DNA from: Edaphochlamys debaryana
Lineage: Eukaryota > Chlorophyta > Chlorophyceae > Chlamydomonadales
Reading direction: 5' to 3'
Assembly (NCBI GenBank): GCA_016858145.1
Contig: JAEHOE010000036.1
Span: 124,001-188,000, forward strand
DNA length: 64,000 bases
The notes beneath the pieces are model-generated. The model was not told where the DNA came from. It did not search any database and saw only the letters and a program-made list of their open reading frames with translations. Shown here piece by piece: positions 45,994-58,546 of this stretch. The first letter of the stretch is position 1. Each line of letters opens with the position of its first letter. The translations under genes were made by a program, and so were the position numbers.

Positions 45994-46465
45994 ATAAATG
46001 TGCGGCGTGGCAGTAACCCGCGTCTCCGCGTTTGGTTTTTGCCGGCGGGCCCTTATGAAGGCCCTCCTTGAAACTCGCCCTTCAGAGGGCAGCTCTGTCT
46101 TAAAGGATCGCCTTCGTTTACTCTCCGTACAGACAAAAGACGAGTTCAAAGGGGGTTAAAAGCGCGCGGCAGATTGGCGACAGGGCGTTTACTCACACGT
46201 GGCCAGTTGTCCGGGCTCGGCCTGCATGAGTCGTTTAACTCTAGCCCCTCTAGCCCCCGCGAAGCCGGCAGCTTGCAACACTAATACAGGAGAGGAACGT
46301 CGATAGCACTCGGGGCAGGCCCAGCACCCTACAGCAACCTACTTCTCGGTGTGTGCCGACGATGGGCTGACGCCCATCGCCCGCACCGCTTCGCCCCCGC
46401 CGCCGCCCACCCCAGGCCCAAGACTAGATGCGAAGTTGTCGTGCAGGGCGGCTGCGGCTTGCGGC
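45994..46465. repeat. Dispersed repeat, copy B (upstream of the CAP gene)
   Basis: Positions 45994-46414 match copy A (32408-32836) at high identity in the same orientation; weaker similarity continues to about 46465. Copy B lacks the left 46-base direct repeat of copy A and has one hairpin (CGATGGGC, loop TGAC, GCCCATCG, at 46360-46379). Its left edge is about 140 bases upstream of the CAP-gene ATG, so it forms part of that gene's promoter. On the minus strand the junction reads TTTATACATA, a TATA-like word created at the border. Confidence 0.8.
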
Positions 46466-47817
46466 CGCCCATCTATTTGGCGTGCGAAAGGCTCCCACCA
46501 TGGCCTCCTGTATTCCCACGACTCCCACGCCACGCGGACGCCGCCGAGCTGCCGTCGCAGGCGCGCAGTCATCCGTGAGGCAACAGCTGAACTGGTGTAA
46601 GGCCACAAGGACTGGACATCGCTGCTTCTGGGAGCGTATCTATGCTGCATGCGCGCAAGACATGCCCGCTCCTGAGTCACCCGCGTAAGTAGCTGGACGG
46701 CTGACCATCCGTCGACGGCTGCCCTGCGTTGATGTCCTCTCTGCGAACTTCCTCTCGCTGTGACAGTCACTCCGCGGAGCCTGGCCGAGCATGGCCGATT
46801 CGTCGGCGGGGCGCGTGTGTCGCGCTGTGTCTCCAGGGCTGAGCGCGGGGCCTCTGCGCGTCCCGAGCCAGGTCGCACTCTCCGTCACTGTGCGCAGACT
46901 GTGCGGGAGCCAGGCGCCCTGCAGCAACGGGGCCTTCTCAAGATCTGTGCGGCGGGGGCAGAAGACATCAACGAAGCGATGCGCTTGGTTGTGGCGTAGG
47001 GCGTGTGCGGCGGGGGTATGAGAGCCTCCGCCTTCGTTCCCGCCGCGCCAGGTGTCTCCAGGCGCTCCAGGCATGCCGGACCGCCTGCCGTTGCCAGCTG
47101 CCGCCTCAGTACTGGCCGGCTGTGTATGCCTGTAGACGTAGGGGCAGCCCAGAAGTCCTCACGCAAGACCTCCGATGTAGCTGGGCCTCTGCTGCCTGTG
47201 TTGCGGGGAAAGGACAAGCAGGGCCTGCGGCCGGGCATGCAAATCTTTACCACGCACGATACGGTGCAGGCGGGTGCACGACAATGCTCCCTCCCCGAGC
47301 CTTCCCCAGGACTTCCCCGGCCCTGGACCCCCTCCTAGACCCCCCCGCCCCCCATCTGGACTCCGCCGTCCCCCGCATGGCATGCCCCTGCCCGCCAGCC
47401 GAATCCCACCACCGACGACCGGCATTATCCCCGTAAAGCATACTCAGTCAAGCACGGGCACAAATGTCCTAGGCAGGAGAAGGGTTTCGGACGCATTTGG
47501 CGCGCAACGATTTCGTTGGACCGGCCTGCAGGCACCTAGCACCGGAGATGATGCACGAGTTACAACTCTTGTCTTTGCGGTAGAGAATCCCTGGAGGCGC
47601 AAACGCGGATGCGAAGAGGTGGAATTGCTGCCTGCATCCGCGTCGTAAGTGCCTTGTGCTCGTGCGGGCGTTTCGGCTGTAATGCTCGTTTATTAAGGGT
47701 TGCCGACAGACAGGGTTTGGCGGCAGGCAGCTGTTTGGTCTGCCTCGAGACATCCCACCCCGCCGCCCCCACCCCTATGGACATCCACAGCTGCGCGCCC
47801 CTTCACCTGCTGGCGCG
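46466..47817. other. Divergent spacer, no gene seen
   Basis: This stretch lies between the CAP gene (minus strand) and the exonuclease-RecG gene (plus strand). A GTAAGT donor-like word at about 47646 could end a 5' untranslated exon of the plus-strand gene. Several moderately long frames exist on both strands but show neither splice partners nor family motifs. It may also include decayed repeat sequence next to copy B. Confidence 0.45.
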
Positions 47818-50800
47818 ATGCACGGCACTGCAGCGGCTGGATCTGGTGGCGGGACCACAGCGCTCTCGGCGGCCACGACTTCCCCCGTCGTCTTGGCACG
47901 GCGGCCCACCCCAGTCGCGGTCAACGTCGCCTGCGCCTCGCAAGCCCCCCACACCGGGGCCGCTCCCAGGCGCACCATCGCCCCAAGCGCCAGCCTTGGT
48001 TTAAGCCTAGAGCTAGGGCGGCCTGGGTTGCGGCCTCAGCCCCTGCCGCCTGGCTGGCCCTGGCTCGCGGGCGGCGCCGCCCGGCGGCCGCTGCTGTCGC
48101 CCCCGGCTGCTGCCGCCCGCCGCAACAGCGGCACTTCCGGCACACCGGGGGCGGAGCCGCTTGCTGGCGCGGACAACCCACTGGCGAAGCAGTCAACACT
48201 GGGTCACAATGGAGCATCAACGAGCACGGAAGGGCGCGGGTCACCGGTCGGCGCCGCGGTTCCGCCCGTGCCCGCCGCAGCCGGCCCAGGCGCCGACCTC
48301 GGCTCTGGGCCCGACGCCACGCCCCCCTCGGTGGCAACCGGCTGGGGCGCTGCCGCAGACTCCCCACCGGCCCCTCCAGACGCAACCCCTCCTGCCGCCA
48401 GCCCCTTCGCTCGCCCCGGCCCTCCCCGCCCACCCCAGCCCAGCTTCTCCGTCTTCAGCCTGCCGGGAATGGACCGCTCCGCCGCCCACGCCGCCAGCGG
48501 GGAGGAGCTGCTGTCCGCCGTTGCGGCCGCCGCGCCCGACCAGGGCGAGGTGTGGCGGGCGGTGGAGGAGCTGGCGCCGCTGCTGCTGAGCGCCACGGCG
48601 GACGGGCCCCTGCGCGGCTTCGCTCTGGACGTGGAGACCACGGGGCGGGGCTGGGAGACGGACCGGGTCATCGAGCTGGCAATGGTGGACCTGCCCACGG
48701 GTGCGCCGCCCTGAGGTGTAGGGGCTTAGGTCCCAGAAGGCCCCCTGATGCGTCTGCGCCTTGCACTGCCGCACCCACGCACCTGCATGCTCCCACTCAA
48801 ACCCCCAACCCTGCAGGCGACACCTTTGCGTCGCTCATCTGCCCCGCGCTGCACGACGGCACCCCGCGGCCCATTGACCCCTTCATCCACGCCCACACCG
48901 GCATCACCCCGCCCATGCTGGCCACCGCGCCGCCCGAGCGCTGGGTGGCCCTGGCCGCCCTCGCCTGGCTCTACCAGCGCTGCCGGGCGGCGGGGGGCGT
49001 GCGGCCCACGATCCTGGCGCACAACCTGCCCTTTGATCGCGGCTTCATCGCCCGACTCTTCGCCTTCCAGGTGGGGATGCGGTCAAGCAGGGGCGGCTCA
49101 CTCCCTGCGGTGCTCGGCAGGCCTTGCCTTGGCGCCCCCGAGTGCGCTGTTGCCGCTGCTGCATGCGCCGCGCTGCCTGCCCATCGTTCCTGTGCTGCCT
49201 CGAGTGCCTCCCATGGCCTACAGGCGACAAGCTGCGCCCCACTGGCCCCTGCTTCCCTCCCCTCCGCAGGGCTGCCTGGTGCCCCCCAGCTGGTTCGGAC
49301 TGGACACCCTGTCTCTGGCCAAGGCCTGCCTGAGCCCCAGGGACAGCCCAGACGGGAACAGCCTCGGGGTGGGTGGGCGGGTGGGTGAGGTGCCAGCACA
49401 CACGTAGCTGTAGCCACCTGGACGTGGCATGTGCCGGAGCCATGATCACCCTGACGCCAGCCAAGGCCAAAACGCGTAGTCTGAGCGCCTCAGCGTGTAC
49501 CAGCTGTGTCCCCCTCCTTCCCCGCGCAGGCCCTGGTGGCGCTCCTGGGGGTGCAGGCGGGGTCCGCGCACCGGGCCCTGGCGGACGCCCAGGCGTGCCT
49601 GGACGTGGCGGCGGGGCTGCTGCGCCGGGAGGGTGCGGCGGCGACCGCGCTGCTGCCCCCCGGGGCGCTGGTGCAGCAGGTGGGGCCGGGGCGGGGGCTG
49701 GCCGGTGTTATGCCTGGGAAGACTGACCTTAACTGAATTGGTCATACGTGCCGTGCATTGCTTGCTGTTGTTCCCGTTACTGGGCTCGCGGGCCGGGCCG
49801 GGCTAGGCTGCACCTGACCTGCCCCTATCGCCCCGCAGGCCCTGAATGACGGTACGTTTCTGCCCGCCGTGGCCCGCGGCCAACGCCGCGCGGGGGCCGG
49901 CCGCAGCCTGGCCCTGCTCAAGCCCTTCCTGCCCTGGGACAATGCCGTCAACCTGCTGAAGGCCCTGCAGCCCGGCGGCCCCGCGGCCACGCACGCAGGC
50001 ACGCCCGGCGAGGCGGCAGCAGCGGCGAGGCGGCTGGAGCGCGACGGCGGCAGCGAGGGCTGGGGCATGGCGGGGATGCTGCTGGCCAAGACGGAGCGGG
50101 CGAGACAGCTGGCGGCGCCACTGCAGGTGGGTGGAGGAGCGGGCTGGGAGGAGGTTGGGGAGCGGGAAAGGCGGATTACGTACCGCCGAGCGCTGGGCTT
50201 AGTAGGGGCGAGGGGGGGCGGGCCAACTCATGAGCACAAACTGCAAAGTTGAGGGCAATGTCAGTGGATGATTCGGGGGGGCACCGGCGGTGTCTGGGCG
50301 TCCGCCCGCTCACCGCCGCTGGAAGGCTGCCGCAGCTCACGTCTCCGTGCGTGCCCCACTCTCTGCCGCACAGGCCATTCACCACGGCGCCGGCTGGGGC
50401 GCGGGCCCCCTGCCTTGGAGCGTGGCGCACCCCCGGACCGAGCCCTACGACCTGCCCGCGCCCGGGGAACCGCTGCTGGAGGGCCCGCCCCAGAGGAGGA
50501 AGCCCAGCGGGGCGGTGGAGATCGCTGCGGCGGAGGCGGTGGGTGCGGCTGGCGGGGGTGCGGGCAGGGGGGTACGGCGCGCATACGGCCACGGCCCACA
50601 GGGATCTTGGGGCTGAGCACTTTCATCTAACTTCGCAGTCCCTCAACCTTCCGTCATCTTTTGTTGTCTTTTGGTCCCTTTCGCACCACCCACTCCCCAG
50701 GCGGAGCAGGCTGACTCCCTGGCCGCCGCCGCCCCGCCTCAGCTGCTGGGCGGCCGCACGGGGCCGCGCCGCGCCGTCGACCCCTCTCCGCTACCAGCTG

Positions 50801-53800
50801 CCCCCAGGGACCCACCAGAGCTGCCCGCAAGCCGCCGGGACCCACCCCAGCTGCCGGTGCTCCCGACGGCTGCCTCCTCCTATGCCTCCGCCTCCTCTTC
50901 CTTCGACTCTGCGTTTGCGATCACCCCCACGCCCTCTCCTCCGGCGCCGCTGACCTCCGACGGGGTTTCTGCATCAGCAGCACCCGACCTCAATGGTTCG
51001 GTCTGGGGAGGGCCCGCTTCAGGCGTGGTCCACGGGCAGGAGGAGGTGGGGACACGTGGGGCGCTCGCGGCGGCTTCCCCTTGGGCGCTTCCCGCGGCTG
51101 AGGAGGGGGTAGTGCAGCCGGTGCCGCAGCCAGGGGCACGGCGGGGCCGACCGAAGGCAGCGGCGGCGATTGCGGAGGCGGAGGAGGAGACGGCGGTTGC
51201 AGCGGTGGTGGGCCGGACGCGGCGCCGAGTGGCAGTGGCTGCAGCCGCTGTGACGGAGTCTGGGGACGAGGGGCCGCCGGTTGTGGGGCGCAGCCGGCGG
51301 AGAGCGGCAGCGGCGGTGGCAGTAGCCTCAGGTGAGGAGGACGCGGCGGCGGCGGCGATGGCCGCGGGTGAGGCCGCCGTAGAGGAGGCAGCGCCCCGCC
51401 GCCGCCGCCGCTCCACCGCCGCCACCGCGGCCGCCGTGTCCACCTCCGACCTAGACTCTGACCTCTCGGCATCCGCCACCTCCCCCTCCCCCTTCCCTTC
51501 CTCCGCCGACCTCGAGCCCCCTAACACGCCCACGCCATCCCGCCGCGGCCGCTGCGCCTCCTCCCCCACCGAGCCCGCCTCCACCTCGCCCCAAGCCCCG
51601 TCCCAAACCGCCCCAGAGCCCAGCCCCGACCCCGGCTGGGCCCTCATGGGCGCCCCCTTTGCCGAGGAGCCCGCCTGCTCCCACCTGTGGAAGCGCCTGC
51701 TGCCGCCTGGCGGCCGGCCCAGCCTGCACACCAAGCTCACGGACGGCTCCCGCGCCGCCTCCAAGCTGCCCACGCCCCACGCGCTGCTCATGTACGTGCC
51801 GCGGGAGGTGAGGCGGGAGGGGCAGGGGCTGGTTGGGAGGGAGGCAGGGGCGGGGGCGCGGGGGGAAGCAGGGCCGTGGGCCCGAACGGAGCTGCCTGGC
51901 CCGCTACGCCGCGTCTATGCGCCAGGCACCTGCCGGGAAGGGCCCTAGGTTGCCGCCGGAGCTGCCTGGCCCGCAGCAACCCAGAGCGGAGCCAGGCCCG
52001 GAGCACGCGCTTGCTGATGCGCCCGCACTTGGAGGTTCTAACGCCCCCTGGGATACGTACGGACACCACGAGCCTGCCCCGGGCCCTTTCCCTCTCCTAC
52101 GCCCCCCCTCCCCAGGTGGTGCAGCACACGTCCCGCGTATCGACCCAGGAGCTCCAGGTGGAGCGGGGAGGGGTGGGAGGTGATGAAGGGGTCTCCTCCT
52201 GCGCGCCTCCTCGTCGTCGGCCTCTTCAACCCCCCAACCCCCCCCCTCCTTCCCTCCCCCCAGGGCATGCTCGCCTCCAAGCACGAGCTCTGGCGCCAGC
52301 TGGGCAGTTGGAAAGCGGTGAAGGGGGAGCTGCGGGCGCAGCGGGGCCTGCCGGTGGCCCTGAGGGTGACCTTCAGGTGTGCGCTGGGTACCTACATGTC
52401 CCACCGATTGGTCGTAAACAGAGATCAGTGCGGGCGTGTTCAGGGCTGCTCGTGTAAACCAGAGAAACAGGGCGCGGCGGAAAGCCGGAGATAAGTGCGG
52501 GCGTGTGTACTTGCACGTCTGCCGCCCGGAATCCCTTCCTGGCGCCCCCAAGGCGCTGAGGAGGCCCTGCGGCTGGGGGCGGCCCGGGTCCCGAGCGTGC
52601 GCTGCTGCCCCCGTGCCGACCTCATCTCGCCCCGCACTGCACCGCCCTCGCCCTTTGCTCCCCCCGCAGCTCTAGCCGTGTGGTGCCCCTGCGGCCGCGG
52701 GGCTGCACGCTCCTGGCCACCCTGCGCCCCTGCCCCGGGCAGCTGGGGGATGGGGGTGGTGCGGACGGCCTGGGGGCCCTGGCGCTGGAGGTGAGGCGGC
52801 ACATGAGAAGCGGGGAGGGCTGCCCGTCCCGGCTATCGCTGATAAGGGGTTGTCTGGCACGCAGCCCATTCGTATGATGCATGGACGGCCTTACACGCAT
52901 GGCACGTGCCCCATGTTACGGCCGCAACCCCACCCCAAACTCCCCACTCCCCACCCCCCAGGCCATCTGGGCGGACTTCGCCAACCCCCGCGCCGACGTG
53001 GGCTTCCGCGAGCGCAGCGCCTCCTGGGGGCAGGGGGGCGAGTGGGTGGTGCGGGGCGTCATGCGGCCCTGCGCGCAAGACAGTGAGCGGGGCCTGGGGC
53101 GGGGGGCCGTGGGGGCTGGGGGGTCCCAGGGCCGGGCCCGGCCGGGCCGCAAGGGTCTCCTCGTGGGCCCGCTGTCTGTAGCGTGACAGCCCCGCGCTCC
53201 TGCCAAGACACCCTCCCACCTGGCCCCAAGCCTGGCTGGGGCTTGAGGCATCCGCTCCTCATCTGCCGCTCTTCAACCCCCCATTCACCCGACCATCCCA
53301 CCAGGCCCCCGGTTCGAGCTGGTCGCCCCCGACGTGCTCCCGGCCGCCGCCTTCGACCCCTCCCGGGACTTGGTCACCACCACCTACCGCGCCTGCACGC
53401 CCCTCAGCGCGGAGGACGTGGGCCGAGCGGCGGGGGCCGTGCTGGACGCCCTGGGGGAGGGCAAGCTGGGTGAGGACGGGGGCTTTGGAGGGACGGGGGG
53501 ATGCGTGTCTTGGCAGCTTGTTTGGAGTCGCGCGCGGCTGCTGAGGCAGGAGAGGGGCTGCTGACTGGTGAAGGCGCATGTCTGTTACTTGACCCCTGTC
53601 GCGCCCCCCCTGCCCCCCACCCCACGCAGTGCTCCCGGACCCGCTGCCCCCCTCCGCCAAGGCCGCACTCCGCCGCGCCCTCACCGCCCCCGGCGCCAGC
53701 GCTGCCCCCGCCCCCGCCCCCGCCCCCTCCACCACCGCCCCCTCCGCCCCCTCCGCCTCCTCATCTTCCGCATCTCCGTCTCCCTCCTCCTCTGTGTCAG

Positions 53801-56800
53801 AGGACTCGGAGCCCGGCGCCGGCCCCAGCGGCGGCGTGCGGGGCACGGGCGGGGGCACACGAGGCGCCCGCCGCGCCCGCACCTCGGCACACCTGGTCTC
53901 CCACGGCTCAGCGGACGGCAGGGCCCTGCCCGTGCGCATACCCAGTCCCCACCCGCACTCCCACCCGCACCTGCATCCCGACCCACTGTCGACCGACGAT
54001 GCCGCGACGCCGCTCCCGGCCGCCTCTGCGGCGCTGGCGGCCGTGGCCGCCTCTGGCGGCGGCCGGGGCGGCCCCTCCGCCTCCTTCCCCGCCATCCCCC
54101 TGCCCTCCCTGGCGGAGGCCTTCGAGGTCCTCCACCGCCCCCGCCTGGAGCACCTGCAGCCCTGCACCGTGCTGCCGCTGGAGCCGGATCCCGGATCCGC
54201 CACGGATTCCGATTCTGGATCCGGTCCAGGCGTGGGCGGCGTCAACGAGTCCCCGCTGACGCCCTACCAGGTACGGTGCACGCGCTCAAGAGCCAAGTCA
54301 AGCAACCGTGGGCTTTCGCGGACATGCGTGTGGACATGCGTGCCAGCTCCCTCCCCCACCCCTCCCACTGACACCCCCCCTGCCCGGCCCCCCAGGTGGC
54401 GGGGCGTGTGGTGGCCTTCCACGAGCTGTTCTTCGGACAGATGCGCATGCAGCTGCTCAGGCGGAGCGTCAGGTGGGGGGGGAGGGGTGGGGAGGGGACT
54501 CGAGTGTCCGTGGAGGATGGGAGCAGTGGACGGGCAGCCGGGTGCAGAGGCCCGGGAGCTTACACACTCAAGGAGGTCTGAGGACACAGAGTGTACCCGC
54601 TGGCCAAATCACCGCGCATTTCCCCGCCCTGACCCCCGCCCTGACCCCCCCTCTGCGATCCAGGGGGCCCAACTGGGCCCCGCTGGACCCGGACGTCGCC
54701 GCTGGGGCCCTGGCGGCGGCGGTGGCGGCGCTGGGCTTCCAGCTGACGGGGGCGCAGCAGCGGGCGGTGGAGGGGGTGCTGGCGGACATGGGTCCAGACA
54801 GGCCCAAGACAATGTACAGGTGGGTGGGCCTGGGGTGGGCCTGGAGAGTGGGAGACCGGGGGACAGAAGGTGGGCCCATCGGGCCTTGCCGCTCTGGGCC
54901 TCGTCCTGGGGGTTCAGGCCGTGCTGCTACCCCATCCACTCACCCCGCCCTCGCCGTCCTTCCTCAGCCACCCCACCTCTCCCTCTCCCTACTGACCCAC
55001 GCCCCCACCACCCCTTGCCCCACTTCTTCCCCCAACAATTCCTTCCTTCCGCCTCCGCCCCCCCCCAGGCTGCTGCAGGGCGACGTGGGCAGCGGCAAGA
55101 CCGCCGTGGCCCTGGCGGCGCTGCTGGCCACCGCCGCCGCCGGCCGCCAGGCGCTGCTGGTGGCCCCCACCACGGTGCTGGCGGAGCAGCACGCGGCGGC
55201 GCTGGGGCGGCTGCTGGCGGCGCTGCCGCTGGCGGCGCGGCGGCGGCTGGGGCTGACGGGCGCGGCGGGGGAGCCGCTGCTGCTGACCGGGGAGGCCACG
55301 GTGCGGGGGTGTGTGTGGGGGGGGCTCCAGCGGCGGGCATGTTCCCAGGGCCGCTTAGCTTCGCGCCCACACCCAAACCAGCCCAAACCTCTCTTTCCTG
55401 CGCTGACCCTCCACACACACCCTGCCCCCCCCCCCCAGGCCAAGGAGAAGCGCCAGGCCTTCGCTGCCCTCGCCGACGGCTCCGTGCGCCTTGCCGTGGG
55501 CACGCACGGGTTGTTCAACGTGCCGGCATTCGCGGGCCTGGGGCTGCTGGTGCTGGACGAGTCGCACAAGTGGGCGGCGGGGGGGAGGGTGGGGAGCGCG
55601 GGGGTTCTGCACGGCTTGGGGGGGATGGGGCCTAAAGCCAAGGGGTGACGGGAGGAGGGGTGAATGGGAGCCCGAGGTGGGGTGGAGGTGGACGGGGGCT
55701 CACCACCTCCAGCTGCCCCCCGCCCTTGCACACGCTCAACTCTGCTCCCTCTCCGCCCCCCCCCCCCAGGTTCGGTGTGGCCCAGATGGAGAAGCTGTCC
55801 AGCCTGGTGGCCCAGCGGCCCCCCCACATGCTGCTCATGAGCGCGACGCCCATTCCGAGGACGCTGGCGGCGGCGCTGTACGGCCACATGGACGGTGAGC
55901 CGTACGGCCTGTATGCCGTACCGTGCACAAGCCTAGTACTGCCTTGCACTGCCTACGTTGCCGCACGCAACCTACGCCCCGCTTGCTCGCCCTCGGGCCG
56001 CCGCAGTCTCCCGCCTGGACGAGCTGCCGCCCGGCCGTACACCAGTACGGACGCAGATCGTGCAGGACGACATGGACATGTCGTACGAGGACCCGAGTGT
56101 TGTGCGGGAGATGGACGCCATGTGGGACGAGGTGCAGCGAGAGATCACCACGGGTGCGTGCCTTTGCACCGCATCCCCGCCCGCTATGGGCGTAAGCGGA
56201 CAAAGCCCTACCGGCCTCATGAACGCCCTCTCTCACCTCCCCACACCCACCCCACCCTGCCCTCATCCCCTTACCCCCGCCCAGGCGACCCCCCCGGCCG
56301 CGCCTTCGTGGTCTACCCCCTGCGCCAGGCCCCCTCGGGCGCCTCCGCCGCCTCCTCCGCCGCCGCCGCCGCCGAGGACCTCAAGGACGCCACCGCTCAG
56401 TCCGCGGTGCTGGCGGCGCGGTTCGGGCCCCTGGGGGTGCGCACCGCCCTGCTGCACGGCCGCATGCGCGCGGAGGAGAAGGCGGCGGCGCTGGACGTGG
56501 GTGGCAACGGGGGAGGGGAAGGGGGAGGGGGAGGGGAAGGGGAAGGGAGAGGGGCATAACGTGTATGCAACGGCACAGGAGGATGAGGATGGGAGCCATC
56601 TGTGTAGCTCATGGTATCTTATCCTTTCCCACCGCCCTCCTTCGCAGGCGTTCCGGCGGGGCGACGTGCGGCTGCTGGTGTGCACCACCGTCGTGGAGGT
56701 GGGAGGGGGGGGAAGGGAAGGGGGGGGGCACGGGCCTGTGTCTGCGTGCGCGACCACTCACACACCAGCGGGGCTCGCTCAGCTCTGGACGCCCTGCCCG

Positions 56801-57900
56801 CTCTTCGCCCACTTTCTCCATCACACGCCCTGCTCCCCCCCCTTTCCCCCATCCCCCCTCTCCCCTGCTTCTCCCCTCCCCCCTCCCCCCTCCCCCCCCC
56901 TCCAGGTGGGTGTGGACGTGCCCGAGGCCTCCCTGGTGGTGGTGGAGCACGCGGAGCGGTTCGGGCTGGCACAGGTGGGGGGGGGGTCGAGGGGAGGGAG
57001 GGGGGAGGGAGGTGGGCCGGAACAGGGCGCGGCCATCGTGCCTCTCCCGCCCATCTGTCCACTCGCCCCACCCTCACCGTGCCCTCCCACCCCATGTCCC
57101 CACCCTCCACCCCCACCCCTCCGCAGCTGCACCAGCTCCGCGGGCGGGTGGGCCGCGGCTCCCGGCCCGGGCGCTGCTTCCTGTGCATCCCCTACGGAGA
57201 CGCGGCCACGCGGCAGCGACTGGGCATCATGGAGTCAACCACGGATGGTGAGCCTTCCCTCCCCACCCCCCACCCCTTGGGCGGGAGCCCTGGAGCCAGG
57301 CCGCTTGGGCGCCCAGCACCTGCCCCTGCCCTGCGCCCCAAGCCGCACTCCTCTCAGGCACTCGCAATCCCTCTTCCTCCCTCCCTGCCCCCTCTCTCAC
57401 GGCGCACCCCCCACCTCCCTACACCTTGACTCCCTTGCCCGCACATTCCCTTGAACCCTCCCTCCTACTCTACCCCCCCTTCTACCTTCGTGATCCGGCT
57501 CAGCAACAAACACCCCCCTCTATCCCACCTCCCCCCCCACCCCCCCAAAGGCTTCCTGGTGGCCGAGTGGGACCTGGAGCAGCGGGGCGTGGGGCACATG
57601 TTCGGGGGGGGCACGCGGCAGCACGGGCGGCTGGACGTGAGCGCGCTCACGGAGGCCGTCATGGCGGCGGCGGCCATCGCGCCGGCGGCGGGGGTGGCGC
57701 TGGTGGAGGCGGCGCGGGCGGCGGCGGTGGAGGTGGCGAGGGAGTGGGAGGAGGAGGGCGGCGGGGAAGGGGGCGAGGGAGAGGTGAAGGGGGAGGGAGG
57801 GGGTGGGGAAGGTGAGGGGCCGCAGCGGGCCCTGGCGCTGCAGGCCATGGCGGTGTTCCGGCCCCGGGAGATGGACGCTGTGGAGGCGCTGTCGGCGTGA
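47818..57900 (+). CDS. DEDDh exonuclease-RecG helicase fusion
   Basis: Protein of 1,939 residues in 24 exons: 47818-48700, 48817-49070, 49270-49368, 49530-49679, 49839-50126, 50374-50538, 50701-51807, 52116-52157, 52264-52376, 52670-52790, 52962-53082, 53305-53469, 53630-54270, 54396-54472, 54664-54819, 55069-55300, 55439-55569, 55770-55894, 56007-56153, 56285-56496, 56648-56698, 56906-56974, 57127-57247, 57551-57900; every phase fits. Residues about 265-450 are a DnaQ-like 3'-5' exonuclease with complete motifs: LDVETTG (D271, E273), AHNLPFDRGF (D368) and AHRALADA (H426, D431). A 500-residue low-complexity linker carries RRGRPK (760-765). RecG follows: FHELFFGQMRMQLLR, LTGAQQRAV, GDVGSGKT (1465-1472), DESHKFGV, LMSATPIPRTLA, CTTVVEVGVDVPE, QLRGRVGRG and the TRG-like end DGFLVAEWDLEQRGVG. 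RecG remodels stalled forks and branched DNA. The N-terminus (VNVACASQ) may be an organelle transit peptide. Two separate genes remain possible. Confidence 0.8.
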
Positions 57901-58546
57901 GGAGGGAGTGTGGGAATGCTGTTTGCGGTGAATGTGTCTGCTCGGGAAGACTGTGTTGCGCCTCGCGACCTGGCGTAGCTGGGGCGCACCACCAGGGTGT
58001 GGTTGTACAATGCATGGTGATGAGGAAAGGAGGCGAGAAAGGCGGATGGAGAAGGCGAAAGGCTTCCTGGATCCTGGATGCACAGGTTCCAGCCGTATCT
58101 CTGTAGCGAAGAGGTAATGGCTGGCGTGGCTGCCCAAACCGGCTTTCCCCACCACCTCCGCCGACTCCCTAGCTAAATAGAGACGCCGCCGACCACCACG
58201 GCAGGCTGTCACCTCGCGAGCTCGCAAACCTTCCATTGCGACCGCGACTTAGTCCACCTTGTGTGAACGCCTTTAAACTGCACCGAGCAATCCTATTTTG
58301 GCTGTTGAACCGTTACAGCCGGTACCCATCTAGCCAAACCCTCGTTTGCCGGAGCGACGCGATTTCCCTGGCCCATCGGGACGCTCGCCGGACTTTCAGC
58401 CTGCCTCCTTAGTCTATAGTCTCAGTATCCACCTGTGCTACCTAACTGCTTACTAGCGAGCTCGGACAAAACCCGACGTGCTGACATACTCACTTGGCCA
58501 GCCATCCCCGCGAGGCGCCGCCTTCCCCCTCCGCTAGCCAGCAAGC
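57901..58546 (+). other. Spacer: RecG-gene 3' UTR and promoter of the next gene
   Basis: This 646-base stretch lies between two plus-strand genes. No TGTAA is present; TGTAC at about 58004 and TGTAG at about 58102 are the nearest variants. The right half (about 58150-58500) is less GC-rich and presumably carries the promoter and leader of the membrane-protein gene. No coding exon was recognised. Confidence 0.45.

Noticed and set aside
46640..47074. Minus-strand frame of 144 residues upstream of the exonuclease-RecG gene
   Set aside because: Composition is not gene-like, no homology pattern was recognised and no splice sites frame it.
53681..55887. Several long minus-strand frames opposite the RecG exons
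   Set aside because: Shadows of GC-rich coding exons; the plus-strand frames carry the RecG motifs.
47818..57900. Bacterial contamination or recent bacterial transfer as the source of RecG
   Set aside because: The gene has about two dozen spliceosomal introns and the same composition as its neighbours; an ancient organelle-derived origin is enough to explain it.
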